Shown one piece after another: positions 16,284 through 29,178 of a stretch of DNA of 44,648 bases; position 1 is the stretch's first letter, and every line of letters begins with the position of its first letter. The position numbers and the translations under genes are program-made. This stretch comes from Monosiga brevicollis MX1 (Eukaryota; Opisthokonta; Choanoflagellata; Craspedida; Salpingoecidae): positions 773,988 to 818,635 of the forward strand of contig NW_001865047.1 in NCBI RefSeq assembly GCF_000002865.3. Reading direction: 5' to 3'. Under the pieces are notes generated by a model. That model was not told the DNA's origin and did no database searches. It saw only the letters and a list, made by a program, of their open reading frames with translations.

Positions 16284-17438
16284 ATGAACAGCGGCGAAGA
16301 TCTGGAATTTGTGGCCGAGGCGTGCCGCGTGTCTGTGGGTGTGGCCGCGCGCTTGCTGGCCACCCACGGCGGCGATGTGCAGGCTGCTGTCCTCGCAGGT
16401 CTGGGTGATCGCTCGCCGACATCGCCGGCTGGCCACGCCACCAAGGCCTCGGCCTCGAGCGAGGACGTCGTTTTGATTGACTCAGAGTCTGACCAGGAAC
16501 GCTCGCCCGCCGCCAAACGGAGTTGCCCGGGCGTTGGTGAGGCATCCGTACCACCAAGCACGGCTCCCACGACACAGGCTGAGGCAGCGCCCTCAACGGC
16601 ATCCCAAGTCGCGAGCGAGCACACCGTCGGACAGCTGGGTGTGGTGACCTGGAACATCAACGGTCTCACTGAGGAACCCGGCTTGCTCAAACCGCGTCTG
16701 CGAATGGTGGCTCACGAACTGCTCCAGCTTCGTGGGCTGGACGTGATCCTGCTGCAGGAAATGACCACAACGACCGTGGCCCTGCTCCAACCCCTGCTCC
16801 AGGCCCGGTTCCCCCACATGCGGGTGGGGTCGACGCAACCCTACTTTACCGCCATGTACAGCCGATTGCCTCTGCTGGAGACGCAACGCCTCGCCTTTGA
16901 CCGCGAGGCCACCAGCGCCATGTGCCGCAATCTTCTCATGGCCGAGATTGAGCCCCAACCAGGCACACGGGTTCGCCTCCTAACCTCGCACCTCGAATCA
17001 CTCCGACAAGGTGCTACGGCCCGCGTCGCCCAAGCCCAGCGCGTTCAGGAAGAGCTCGCGAGGCCAGACTGCCTCTGGGCCATTTTTGGCGGGGATACCA
17101 ATCTTCGAGTTGCCGAAACCAAGCAGCTCAGCACCACGGCCAAGCAACACGGCATCAAGGATCTCTTTGACCTCGCTGGCTGCCCCAAGGAGGCCCGCTA
17201 CACTTGGGACATGCAGGTCAACGATACCTTGCACATGGACAGGGGACCTCGCATGCGCCTCGACCAGCTCTGGGCCCGCCCCCCTCCAGACGACGCTGGC
17301 TTTGACGTGGCCCACTACGCGCTCATCGGGACCCGCCGTTCCGAATCCTTTGGCTTTGCCTCGGATCATTTTGGCATCTGGACCATCATTCGTTATACAC
17401 CAGACACCTGCAAGACTCGAAAACAGGCTGCGCCTTGA
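16284..17438 (+). CDS. TDP2: Tyrosyl-DNA phosphodiesterase 2 (TDP2/TTRAP), intronless
   Basis: Mg2+-dependent phosphodiesterase that removes topoisomerase II peptide remnants from DNA 5' ends before end joining. The 384-residue frame is uninterrupted. Residues 8-40 (EFVAEACRVSVGVAARLLA...) look like the N-terminal UBA-type ubiquitin-binding helix bundle. About residues 45-110 are a Ser/Pro/Thr-rich linker. From residue 118 the exonuclease-endonuclease-phosphatase fold follows, with VVTWNINGL (catalytic Asn), DVILLQE (metal-binding Glu), LTSHLES, FGGDTNLR (catalytic Asp), RYTWD and FASDHFG (catalytic His). The metazoan WNIDGL motif reads WNINGL. The ATG is followed closely by the UBA helix, supporting the start. 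All key residues are present. Confidence 0.95.
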   Translation: MNSGEDLEFVAEACRVSVGVAARLLATHGGDVQAAVLAGLGDRSPTSPAGHATKASASSEDVVLIDSESDQERSPAAKRSCPGVGEASVPPSTAPTTQAEAAPSTASQVASEHTVGQLGVVTWNINGLTEEPGLLKPRLRMVAHELLQLRGLDVILLQEMTTTTVALLQPLLQARFPHMRVGSTQPYFTAMYSRLPLLETQRLAFDREATSAMCRNLLMAEIEPQPGTRVRLLTSHLESLRQGATARVAQAQRVQEELARPDCLWAIFGGDTNLRVAETKQLSTTAKQHGIKDLFDLAGCPKEARYTWDMQVNDTLHMDRGPRMRLDQLWARPPPDDAGFDVAHYALIGTRRSESFGFASDHFGIWTIIRYTPDTCKTRKQAAP

Positions 17439-18281
<843 letters not shown>

Positions 18282-19179
18282 ATGAGTTCAGATGGAGAGC
18301 TGCTGTACGGTGCGTGTACTTTACGGGATCCACAAGAGGCGCTGCAGCTGTTGGAAAGCTGGGACCCCCAACGAATTCGCTCCGCTGCCACTTACAAACA
18401 TGGCTGGGTGAGCATGCCATTTGATGGGACACTGGTGAATGATATTGGGTATGTGCCACTCATTTTTTTTTAATGCTCCACGTGGATCGACCACTAGGTT
18501 GCTGATACACCTCTGCATGAGGCCTGTCATAAAAATCTCGTGGAGGTAGTGCAGATCCTGTTGCGACATGGCGTCGATACTGAAGCCAAGAACAGCGTCA
18601 GTGCTGCCTCGCTTCTCTTCCTCAGTGGCTGTGTGTTTTGATGTTGTCCACTTCCCCCCTCCCCCGATCGGGCGCACCTGCTGTTGATATCCGATATTCT
18701 ACATGTAAAGAGCTCATCATGATGCTATGGTGATGCTACATCTGGACGTAATGGTGGGGCCAACTTCAGTCTGGCTACACGCCACTGCACGTTGCCTGCG
18801 TTGACGGTCACGTAGAAGTCAAGGAAATCCTGTTGAAGCACGGCGCAGATGCTGAAGCCAAGGACATTGTGAGTACTCATCCCCACTATGACTGTTCCTC
18901 CCCTTGCTCGCCTTCTTTTTGCACCCTATCTGCCGTCCCACCCCTTGCCTCTTTGGCCGTTTCCTCCTGCCGCTCCTTGCCCTTCTGGTTTGGGACATTG
19001 TTGCCCTGCCTCATATTGGTGAAGCCAATACACAACACGGGGCGCACACATCGCTCTTCCCCTCACATGCATCAATCGTCTGATGTTGGCCACAACCTCA
19101 GTGGGGTGAAACGCCCCTTGACTACGCCCGTCGACAAGGCCTCAAGTTGTCCGTGCCTGCTGACCACGAACAGTCTTAA
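18282..19179 (+). CDS. Small ankyrin-repeat protein (ankyrin paralogue 1)
   Basis: Four exons with phase-0 junctions: 18282-18407, 18498-18596, 18770-18868 and 19102-19179 (402 nt, 133 residues). Exon 1 encodes a 42-residue cap (DPQEALQLLESWDPQRIR) shared with the genes at 31711 and 37876. Exons 2 and 3 are each exactly 99 nt and encode one canonical 33-residue ankyrin repeat (DTPLHEAC...VEVVQILLRHGVDTEAKN; YTPLHVAC...LLKHGADAEAKD). The last exon starts a further repeat (GETPLDYARRQG) and then stops. Ankyrin repeats bind proteins; no catalytic part is seen. Compared with the 31711 gene it lacks the kinase and PARP parts, so it may be a shortened copy or a regulator that shares the same binding surface. 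Confidence 0.8.
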
Positions 19180-19825
19180 ACTTTTACGACTTTGGACAGA
19201 ACCACTGCTCAAATGTAAGCACATGAATAGAGATCCGAGGTTCCCTTTGTGCAGCCAACAGGCCATATCTCGCCTCTGCCATTGAACTAAATTGAGAGGC
19301 AGGGCAAACGCGCCAAGGCTGCCGTTTCCATGATGCCGTGCCGTTCGCTTCAAAAAAAAAAACCTCTAGAGGACCAAGAATGTATTTTACTTTTTTACTG
19401 TCGTGCATCATCAATGACCGTTATAACCGTTATGTCTCTTTTGTTTCTCTCGCTTTCTCTGACCTGTAACTCTGCCCGAGTGTCTCTCTCTGGCTGTGCT
19501 TGCGAGTGTAAGGGCTTTTCTGTCTGTGGCTTTCTCTCTCTCTTGAACTCGCTCACTTTCGATCCATGTCTCTGATCCTCTCTTTTGCTCATTTGCTCGT
19601 GTGCGCGGGGCCCGAGCAGGCGCGCGGCGAAGTGACTGGAGACGCCTCCGAGAGAGGTTGTGCGGGCTGGCCTTGACCCGGCTGGTTGATTGTGGCGGCT
19701 TGCAGCGCGTGCGCGCATCGAGTCAAGGTGCCTGGATCACGGCTGCGCACCGTTTGCCACCCGTTGCATTTGACAACACCATCAGACCTGTTGCCGTTGC
19801 CAGGCTTCCATGCACACCTTAAATC
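19180..19825. other. Intergenic, nothing recognised
   Basis: 3' flank of ankyrin gene 1 and 5' flank of the next gene. The stretch 19430-19600 is rich in CTCT/TCTC. No coding frame with family resemblance was found. Confidence 0.5.
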
Positions 19826-22800
19826 ATGGCGTTTCAAGCCGCACAGCAGCGCTTGGACACATGCGATCTGGACAAGGTAATGGCAGGCACCCGGGCCACC
19901 CCTGCCCTTGGCCCATCCACTCGGGCCTGTTTTGCATTCGTTCACTGGTCTGGAAATAAAGCTTGAGTCCTGATTGTGCCTAACTGGTATATCCTCTTCT
20001 CGGTTCTTGCGCAGATGCTCGAGAGCTACGTTGCCTCACCCCTGCTCTCACCCTTGACGCTCGAGCTGGAGGATCGACAAACGCTAAACGAGCTTTACAA
20101 TGCTCTGCACAATCGCAGCGAGCTCCTGTGGACCAATGAGATGAAGAATTACTTGGGCCAGCCTGAGATTGTCCGTCTCCTCCTCAAAGACATCTTCCCG
20201 ACCAAGCGTCTGAACGTTCAGAGGTACGCTGTCCGTCATACGCCCCCCCTGGAGCAGTTTTGCTGTTGGTCTTGGGTCTGACTCTGATCGCACTCTTTCC
20301 CCTCTCTCTCTGGGCAGGTCACACCATGCTCTCCAGCTGCTGACGTTGCGCCAGGGCTCGCCTGGCTTGCCGAGCCTCGTTCTCAGCGAGCACCTCGAGG
20401 ACTTTGCTGAGCATGTGGTCCATTCTTGGCTCCACGACAACACACTTTTTTACAACAAGCATGTTCAGGTCAGCGTTTCTGCCGCCTTGCTTGGTGACCA
20501 TCCTCCTCGCCCCCCAGCCCTGCTCCGCCGGTGGGCCTCATAATTGCTGGGGCGTTGCTCTTAGTCATTGATTCGTGAAGTGTTTGCTTGTGATCGAGCC
20601 GACTTTCTGGCCGCGCTGCATCAGAGCTTGCTTCCTCATCGACACGCCCACGCATCCCGCGCCCGAGATTGGCCATACAATCAGGTATGCTGACTCATGT
20701 TCACACTCCTCACTGAGCTGTGCGCCGTGCCGTCACTCGCCGGCCCGTGTTGCCCCGTTCAGGTCGTCCTGGCTGCACGCAGCCTGGTGGGTTCCATTCT
20801 TCCTTGCCTACAGACGACAATTCCCGCCAACTCGGTATGAGCACTGTGGAATTGTGGGCCGTTCAACCCCGCCTTGCTTTTGATCTTTTTTTCTTTTTTT
20901 TTTTCTTGGATTGTTTTCCGGCATTTCTGATCAAGCGCCTGTTAAACATTTTTAGCTGCTCGGTGCACAGCCGCTGACACAGCATCAATATGATATCTGG
21001 GACTGGCTGACTCGCCAGCAGTACATGGTGCAAATTCTACGGGCTGCTGGCGTTGCCAACAACGACGCACAGGTTAGACTATCCGGTTTGCCCGGTCTAC
21101 ACACTTCCTGGCACGAGTGGATGACAACTGGTGGAGCTAGCATCGAGACATGGCAGATTCATCCCTCACTATTCCCATGCTTTGAATAGGCATCGATTGA
21201 GTTGGTTCCTGCCGTGCAGGAATGGCTGCGCGCACATCACGGTGTCACCGATACACAGCGACTGGTGCATGGCATCACGCCCAATCGCTCGCATGCCATC
21301 ACCTTTGCTCTCGAGGTGTGTTGTGTCATGCCATCTGCCGTCCCATGTCATGCTTGTTAGTTTTGCACCGAGCCAAGAGCTCGTGTGACCAAAAGGCGCG
21401 AGCACATGTGCGGATGAATTGACTTTGACGCTGTTTGTCCCTCACAGCGCATGGATCAGCAAGGCGTTCCGAGTGTCACGCGCCCCTTTATCAAGCTACT
21501 CAGCAGTTTACTTGGGCACTGGTACGCAATGAATTTTTTTTTTTTTTTTTTTTTTTTTTTGATTACCTGGACCCCGACCACGCTGCTACCGTTTGCTGAG
21601 GGCGTGAATGTCATAAGACTGACACCCGTCGTGTTGGATGGCAGGCAAAGCCTGCGCGCAGACATTTACCCCGTTGCTCCGACACAACGACACAGCGCGG
21701 CACGAGCGTTTTATGCGCTGGTGCTTCATGGATACCACCAAGGCTGGTGAGGCCATGAGAGAGGTCGCTTGATGGCTGGCATCTCGCTATTCTTCTAACG
21801 ATGGCCGTGACGTCTCGCAGTCTGGAGTGGTTGCTAGTGGGATTGCGTGGGTTGTCGACCCTGGCAGAGGCTGAGGTGGCGACGGGTCGTTGGCAGGCGG
21901 TACGAATTTCCATCTGGCCTTGCACTTGCCGGCGCCTTTATTGTCAGCCTGTGGTGTCTAACATGTGCTCTGCCACGACAACGCCGCGGCGGGATGGGGT
22001 GGAATGGCATCCAGTTGGAAGCTAGCCTGCCGGTGAATTGGACCACGGTGCTGGGCCAAGTGGTCCTCGAGCTCGGGGATGCCGACGTTGTGCACAACGT
22101 CAACTATCGTCTCTTGCGCCTGGTGTTTGTGGAGAGCTCGCTGGAGCGCCTGGAGGTGAGAGTCTGGGGCTTGAATTTTGTGTCAAATTCGATTCGAGGC
22201 ATGAACCAAAAAAAAAAGCAAAAAGGAAAATGGATAGGGGAAAATGAAAGGTAGGTATGTACGATCCCCTGCTCTGACAGGTGCGTCGCGTATGCGTCCA
22301 CAGGCACTGTTCACGCCAGAATTTTGTGAAGCGTTTGGTGCCTTGCTCACCGAGCCCTCACGACGAGGTGAGTGGGCAATTGGGACTTGTTGGAACTCTT
22401 TGGTCAATCGCTTGTTTCGGCCAATCACGTGTGTTGGCCATGTCAATTATATCTGCTTTTGTGGGGTGTAGGGCGAAGCGTCTTTGCGCGCCTGATCTTC
22501 AAGGCCGCCGCCGAGCTCTTGGACCAACAAGACGCCGTGTTGATTCAGTGTCATTCGTTGGTGGCCATGGTGGCTGCGCATCGGCACCAAACTGGGTCTC
22601 ACCGGTTTGTGACTGTTTGTTGCTGATTGATGGGGAGGGGGGGACGGAGGAGCTGCATTGGCGCATTTTTTGTCATGGTATCTGCACCTCGTTGTAGGGG
22701 ACCGGAGCAGGACACACCAGCCTTATCGTCCTCATCGGGGTCGGGCCAAAACGCCGGGCCTGCCTGCGATTACACATCTCCGCCCGACGCGACGGATGCC

Positions 22801-23006
22801 AGGTCGGAATTGGTTTCTGTGACTCGTTGGGCCTATTGTGGGATTGTGGGTCGAATGCAAAGGGACGATGGTGCTGATTTCTGCGCACGTCTCGGGTCGA
22901 TGTCAGGCGCCACGTCTCCAAGCTCAGCAAGGTGCAGACGGACCAAGGCAATATTCTCCGTCAACCCAACCTCCATCCCAGCAGCGAAGGCTCATCAATC
23001 ATCTAG
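19826..23006 (+). CDS. Unrecognised alpha-helical repeat protein, 15 exons
   Basis: The gene splices in consistent phase through 19826-19876, 20015-20223, 20318-20468, 20565-20684, 20763-20834, 20956-21072, 21190-21315, 21448-21521, 21645-21746, 21821-21899, 22015-22155, 22304-22367, 22472-22604, 22698-22802 and 22907-23006, giving 547 residues. All introns are GT-AG and none contains family-like sequence. The protein is Leu/Ala-rich and helical throughout (for example NEMKNYLGQPEIVRLLLKD and YDIWDWLTRQQYMVQILRA), suggesting an armadillo/HEAT-like fold, with a polar Ser/Gly/Pro-rich C-terminus. Spacing of some helices loosely recalls the SAPS (PP6 regulatory subunit) family, but no diagnostic motif was seen. 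No signal peptide or membrane segment is visible. If the last intron is not used, the frame instead ends at 23169. Confidence 0.7.
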
Positions 23007-23705
23007 AGTGTTGCCGATTGATTCTTCGGGGCTGTTTTGTGCTGTTTACCTGTTAGTTGAGCAAGCAGGAAAAGGAAAATCAAGCAGAATCGTTCATAAC
23101 AATAATGTACGGCGTCTGATGATGCTGTCAAAAGCCAAAACGCCAAACCGGGTTAACATGTCGACATGAGAAGCAGCCCGAGGTCTTGATGTTCTCCGGT
23201 AGGGATCTTCGCAGCACACATCACTCGCACAGCACACACAGCCTGGAGCCCATGGAGCCTATCCGAGCCCTGGACGAAGCAAGCCTCTGCGACAACTACA
23301 AGAGTGTCTTCGTGTTCTTAGTCTTATGCTTCATAAACTACACATGTTGGTATGGGAAAGTGACTTGGAGTTTATTGTATTTCTTCACAAACACAAAGCT
23401 TTGCTACAATAAGTGTGATATTAAGCTACAATAACAACAAACCAAAATAAAACATGATGACACGCCATTCCAATCAATTGTGTGTGTTGATGTTTCACAG
23501 AGTTTGAGAGTGAGGGATTTAAGAGAGAGAGTTTGAAAGTGAGAGTTTGAGAGAGATTTAGAGAGAGATTTCGAGAGAGATTTAGAGAGAGAGAGCGACA
23601 GCGAGTTCGAGAGAGAGACAGAGCGAGAGAGACAGAGAGTTTGAGACAGAGTTTGTGAGAAAGAGAGGAAAGATCGAGACAGCGACGCCACGCACGCTCT
23701 CAGTT

Positions 23706-23746
<41 letters not shown>

Positions 23747-23985
23747 CAGAGAGAAGAGCGAGAGAGCGAGAGAGCGAGTGTGTGTGGCAACAGAGATCGG
23801 CTCACTGACTAGCCCGGGTCGACGGCGGGCAACATCTGCGTGTGATTTGGCGCACAGGGCAAGACTCGGCGTCTTTTGTGCCCGGTGTGGTCGACAGAAT
23901 CGAGTTGCTGTGCTGACGAACCGTGGCGATCGGTCGCCAGCCCCACTCGGAAGGATCAACCGCTAGCGATCTTGCCGCCGCCACC
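23007..23985. other. Intergenic with degenerate GA-rich tract
   Basis: Positions 23511-23775 are a degenerate GA/GAGTTT-rich tract with a purer (GA)n core at 23710-23740. The rest shows no coding pattern. The downstream start has a strong Kozak context. Confidence 0.55.
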
Positions 23986-26900
23986 ATGGCCCGGGGCTCG
24001 CACGCGATGTGGGCCTTGGCCGTGTCCATCGCCTGCTGCCTACTGGTGCTAACTGAAGCCCAACATTTCACACCTGGTTGGTCTTTTTTGCGCACATGTG
24101 CCGTGAAACAACACCATCCCCTTCGCCATCAACCATCTGATTTACACTGCGCTTCTTTCCATGTGACCGCTTCGCTTCGCCTCGTCTTGCTTGCCACCTC
24201 ACGCTTTCATCTTGTCGCTTCGCGTGCGCTGCTTCTGTTTGCAGCACAGGATCTCCTCGGGCTTGGCACACAGGTCATCAAGGCGGAAAACGCCAGCACC
24301 GACCCAACCGCTCCCTTGTACCAAGAGGGCAAGTGGGAAGTCAGCGGCATTGACGGCATTTATAGTGCCAAGTGTCGTTACTCCCAAGGCGCCGCCACCA
24401 TGACTGCCACCTTTAATGTACCAGTGGCCGACTATTACAATGTGTACGCCACATATTGCCCTCATAACGTGTATCGCACGACCCGCTCCGTCTTTGTCAT
24501 CGATTCCCCATCGACACCCGATGCCGAGCAAATCGTGGCTGTCAATCAGCGCACCGACGCCGCCCATCCCGATGGCCTCGAGGTTTTGCACAGTGTTTTC
24601 CTCAACCCAGGCCCTTTGACCATCCAACTGCGCCAATCCACCGGCGACCCCAACGGTACAATTTCTATCGATGCATTTGTTCTGCGTCGGGGTATCATCG
24701 TGGAGGCTGAGCACCCCGAATCCACCACCATCAACGGCACTTGGACAGAGAGCATCGACTATGATGGATATTTCGGCTCCTCCTACCTAACCACGACCGA
24801 GGAAGGGGCAACGGTGGATATGAAGACTGGAGCCCCCAGGCGTGACATTTACAGTCTATTTCTCCTCTCCGTTGCCGCACAGATTCGCGATGGCACGGTG
24901 GACGTGATTGTCTACCACGCTCTCGGCTCCACACCACTCATTTGGGACCAGGTGCGAACCCCCTCTTATTTGACGATGGCCTACCCACTGGCCAGATTCT
25001 TTGGCATTATTGAGCCTTGCGCTGCACGTTCTGAGTACAGTGCCTGCGCTCCTACGCCATCTCACCCTTTTTTATCCCCACGTCTCCTCCTCCTGCTTCT
25101 CCTCCTCCTCCTGCTTCTCGTCTTGCAGCATACCCATCCTACCTTTTTCGCGGGCAGCTTCACCTTGGACGGCGCTTCCCATGTCTTAATTGTTGTCAAT
25201 GGCACCGGAGACCGTGCCGTGGTCGTGGATGGCCTGTGGATCAAGCAGGCTGACATTGCCGACAACGACGATGCCTCACGCATCGCCACGATTGGCTCGT
25301 GGGGCACCTCAACCAACACGGCCGGCTACCTGGGAACCAGCTGTTAGTTGCTGGCCTTGATCTCGTTCTCGCCCAGTCTTACTCAGCTAATCGCCTGGCC
25401 TCACCATCTTCAACGCCTTGCTCTTGCTCCGATCCTACATTAGATGCTTACACCTCGGGCACCTCGGACAACACGTTCGTTGGATACAAGAGTATGATCT
25501 TCAAGTTTGAACCCGAGACCGCGGGTATTTATACCTTTTCCCTTACTTGGCGTCCATACACCTCGCGTGCCACCAACGCACTTTGCTCCGTGTTTAGCAA
25601 AAGCGGCGATGTCCTGGTCACGCGCATCAATCAGCGTAAGGCCCTGCCCAACGGCATGTTTCTCGACACCATCACTGCCGTCCTGCCCGCTGGCCTCACC
25701 AACTTTAGCGTGAGCAATTACTACATTGTCACCGAGGACGAGGACATTTCTCCCAGCCTCAGCGCCGACGCGGTGAGCCTTGCACCTCGAAACAACATTG
25801 TCTACGATGCAGACGTGCAGGGTGTTACCCTTATGGGTACCTGGGATGAGGAGCGGTACACCAGCTCTGATCGCGCCTACTCGGGCAGCACCTTTCTGTT
25901 GAGCGGTGACGCAGCCGCATCTGCCAACGTGAAAGCCCCGCATCTGGAGGGTGTGGCTGAATACGATGTGTACATCAGCTACGTCTATTGGTCCAGTCGC
26001 TCCAAAACCGTTCGCTACGAGTCTAGCGGCCCCTACGCTGTGGCGGGTAATCGCTCTTCAGATGTCGATCAGTCGGTCGATCCAAGCGGCACCTGGCAAT
26101 TCTTGCATCGCCAGGTCTTCGGTCACGGTCAAGGAGGTCTGATCATGACCAATCAGGGTTCGGGAAAAATGTGCGCCGATGCCTATAAATATGTGTTTCG
26201 CCGACGCGTCCCGTCGCAGCTGATTGATGCCGAGGCCCCACACTTGGTGACCTTTGTCGGATCGTGGGCTTTATCCTCTCACACGCCAGGCTTTCATGGC
26301 TTGGGCTACTTCCACGACCTCAACGAAGAAGCTGGCCGCAAATCAGTCACGTACCACTTTACGGTCAGCGCCCCAGGCAGATATCGTATTTACAGTAGCT
26401 GGGCTGGGGACGCCTCTCGTGCTTCCGACGTGCCCATCATGCTCTTGGGAGCGAGTGGCTACTCCTTCAATTTTACCATTGATCAGTCGATGCGGCGCTC
26501 GCACTACGTAGTGGCTGAAGTCACCTTGCCCGTGGGTGCGCTGGACCTAGTCCTGTCCAACGACGTGGCGCGCTATAGTTATCGGCAAACCTACGTCATT
26601 GCGGATATGTTCGCGTTGGTCATGGTGGAGGAGACATGCGATGGAGCAAGCACTACGCGCGACACGTCTGATCCGAATAGCATCGTGCCACGCTGCCGCC
26701 TGCAGGCCGATTGCCCTCTAGGGACCTTTCGCTCGGATGTAGACGAGTGCACACCGTGCACCGAAGCGCAGTACACGCCGGTTATCAATAGCCCAGCTTG
26801 TTTTGATGTGACGACTTGCTCACCCGGAGCCTACGAGCGTATTGCGCCTACCCTCTCGACTGATCGCAAGTGCCAGTTGTGCGAGGCTGGCACGTTTTTA

Positions 26901-28797
26901 AATGACACAAGTGGTCAATGCCAGGCCTGTACGGCCAACTGTGCCGATGATGAGCTGGTTGTGCAGGCATGCACGCGTGCTCACGACTTGCAGTGCGAGC
27001 CTCGAACTGAATGCGCAGCGTATGAGTTTGAGGCGGATACAGGAGTCCCAGGCCAGACGGATCGCACCTGCACCAATTGCACGCAATGTTCACCGGGCGC
27101 CTACGTTGCATCCGATTGCTCATCGACGGCAGATCGCAAGTGCGCCGCCTGTGACAGCGAGAGTTTTTCGAGCATCATCAATGCTGCCATCTGCCAGGGC
27201 ATCAACAGCTGCCTTCCCGGGCACTATCAGCTTGTGGCGCCCACGTCTAGCAGCGATGCTGAATGCCAGGCGTGTGCCGTGGGCAAGGCTGACACAGACT
27301 CGGACGCAGCGACGAGCTGCGTCAGTTGCGGCGATTTCAATGGCTATCAGGATCAAGCTGGGCAAGCGACCTGCAAGCAGCCCTCTACTTGTGCACCCGG
27401 GGCTGGCCAGTCCGTGGCACCCACGAGCACCTCCGATCGTGAGTGTGCCCCTTGTGAGCCAAACCGTAGCTTTCACAACGCTGGCACTTCTGCCCCTACT
27501 TGTCAAATCGTGACCCTGTGTGGCAAGGGCTACGTAATGACGCAGGCTCCGACAACGTCGACAGACCGAGTCTGCAGTCCATGCCCGGTACGAGTTGGAG
27601 TGTCGCGTATTGCTGATAACACCCTTGTCATTTCTGTCTGTTTGATGAGATTGCCACTTCTTGTTCTAACTTTTGTATCTTGGTAGGATGGCACCTTCAA
27701 AACCACGGCTGACACCCTTGATGAACAGGGCTTGTGTCAGACCGTCACTTCGTGCGAGGATGAAGAGTATGCAGCGCAGGCTGCGACTCTAACCTCGGAC
27801 GTAGTATGCCAGCCGGCGGCCATCGTGCTCTTGACCTTCTCGGAAGGCATCTCGGCTGTCAAGGGTGGAGCTTCAGAGCAAGGTGTTTTGGCCGCGATTG
27901 CCGAGGCCATCCGTCAGCTGGACAGCGGCTCGTCACTGCTTCGCTTGCTTCCCGTCTATGGCACCTCGAATCGTCGACGGGTTTCGACCATGATTGGCGC
28001 CAACGCGCTTTTCCCTTCCGTGACCGCCCGCAAAGCGTTTGAGCGTGAGTCACAGGATCTGTCCTTTACATACGACGGACAGCAATATTCTACATCGCAG
28101 ACTGAGGTGGGTGCCAGCACGGCATCTAGTGGCAAGTCCAACGTGGCCCTAGCTGCCGGGGTTGGCGCAGGCGTAGCTGTAGTGGCGTTGGTTTTGGTCG
28201 TTGTCTTTGCCGTGCGGCGTCATAAAGATGCCAAGCGCCGCAAAGCTGAAACACGCGAAGTCATTGCGTTTGAAAACCCCAACTATGAGACAACCCCACA
28301 AGACACTTTCAACCCGGTCTACAACGACTTTGAGGACCATGCAAGTGAGGACGCTGTGGGCTATACCGATGTGCCTGTTCGTAGCAGCGGCGATGCTGAT
28401 GGCGAAGGAGCCATGGGGTTTGGGGCAGACGACTATCTCGAGACGGAAGGTACGAGGGTGTATACATCCATGTTTTTTTTTTGTTTGTTTTTATCAAGTC
28501 GGGTCAATCTTCTCACTCACACGAGCCGTGTCGGTGTTTGAATCCGCAATCCCCTTTGCTTTTAGTGGAAACAGGGGATAATGAAGGGGGCTGTAAGTCA
28601 TGCCTGCATGCCTTGACGATGTCTGTGTCCTCTTCTCATTACTGATGCTCATATTGACCCGCTGTGTGGCCTTGCACTTTGTGGCAGATTTGGACGTGGA
28701 GATGCCCGAGCCCCAAGCCGAGGATGCGGGGTATCTTGAGGCAGATGGCTTTGATGGTGGATTCGATGATGATGATGATGACGCTTTCAACGGCTAG
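23986..28797 (+). CDS. Type I membrane protein: golvesin-like modules, TNFR-like repeats, tyrosine-motif tail
   Basis: Seven exons in consistent phase: 23986-24076, 24245-24951, 25129-25342, 25444-27587, 27687-28449, 28566-28592 and 28688-28797 (4056 nt, 1351 residues). The ATG sits in a strong Kozak context (gccgccaccATGg) and starts a signal peptide (WALAVSIACCLLVLTEA). The ectodomain carries about five golvesin/xanthan-lyase-like beta modules, each opening with an 'A(D/E)...GxW' motif (GKWEVS, GTWTES, GSWGTS, GTWDEE, GSWALS). These are followed by cysteine-rich TNFR/ephrin-receptor-like repeats (CSPGAYERIAPTLSTDRKC and similar) from about 26640 to 27815. One membrane helix (about residues 1204-1226) precedes a 120-residue acidic tail. 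The tail has two NPxY motifs (Tyr1252, Tyr1264) and YTDV, YLET, YLDV and YLEA (Tyr1278, 1302, 1316, 1331). It has no kinase or death domain. It is probably a surface receptor or adhesion protein read by SH2/PTB proteins. Confidence 0.87.
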
Positions 28798-29178
28798 CCT
28801 TTGTTTATTGTTTCTTATTCCAACATTCACCCATTAACTTTCGCTGCGCCACTCGCTTTAAGGCGTCTCCAAGGCTTTGGCCTTGCTTGTGTTGATTTTT
28901 TTCTGTGACCTTTTCCATCGTTCTCCTGTCCATAACGTGCGAGCTTTTGGGTTTGGGTTTAAGTCTGCAGCCGCTGCCCATCAGCCAGCTGGCTGTTCGA
29001 TTCATCCTTTCAATTTGTCAATTCAGCATGATCAAATTTCGTCAAACTAACTTTCTTTCGACTCACTCATATTCACTGGCTTTTTTTTTTTTTTTTTTTT
29101 TTTTTTGTGCGCATGGGAACCCGAGGTTCGGCTTGCCACCGGCGTACTACATGGTCAAGGCACTGCTTATTCAGCCAC
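28798..29178. other. Convergent 3' flanks with poly(T) tract
   Basis: Short region between two genes that end facing each other. A poly(T) run of about 26 lies at 29081-29106. No gene was recognised. Confidence 0.6.
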
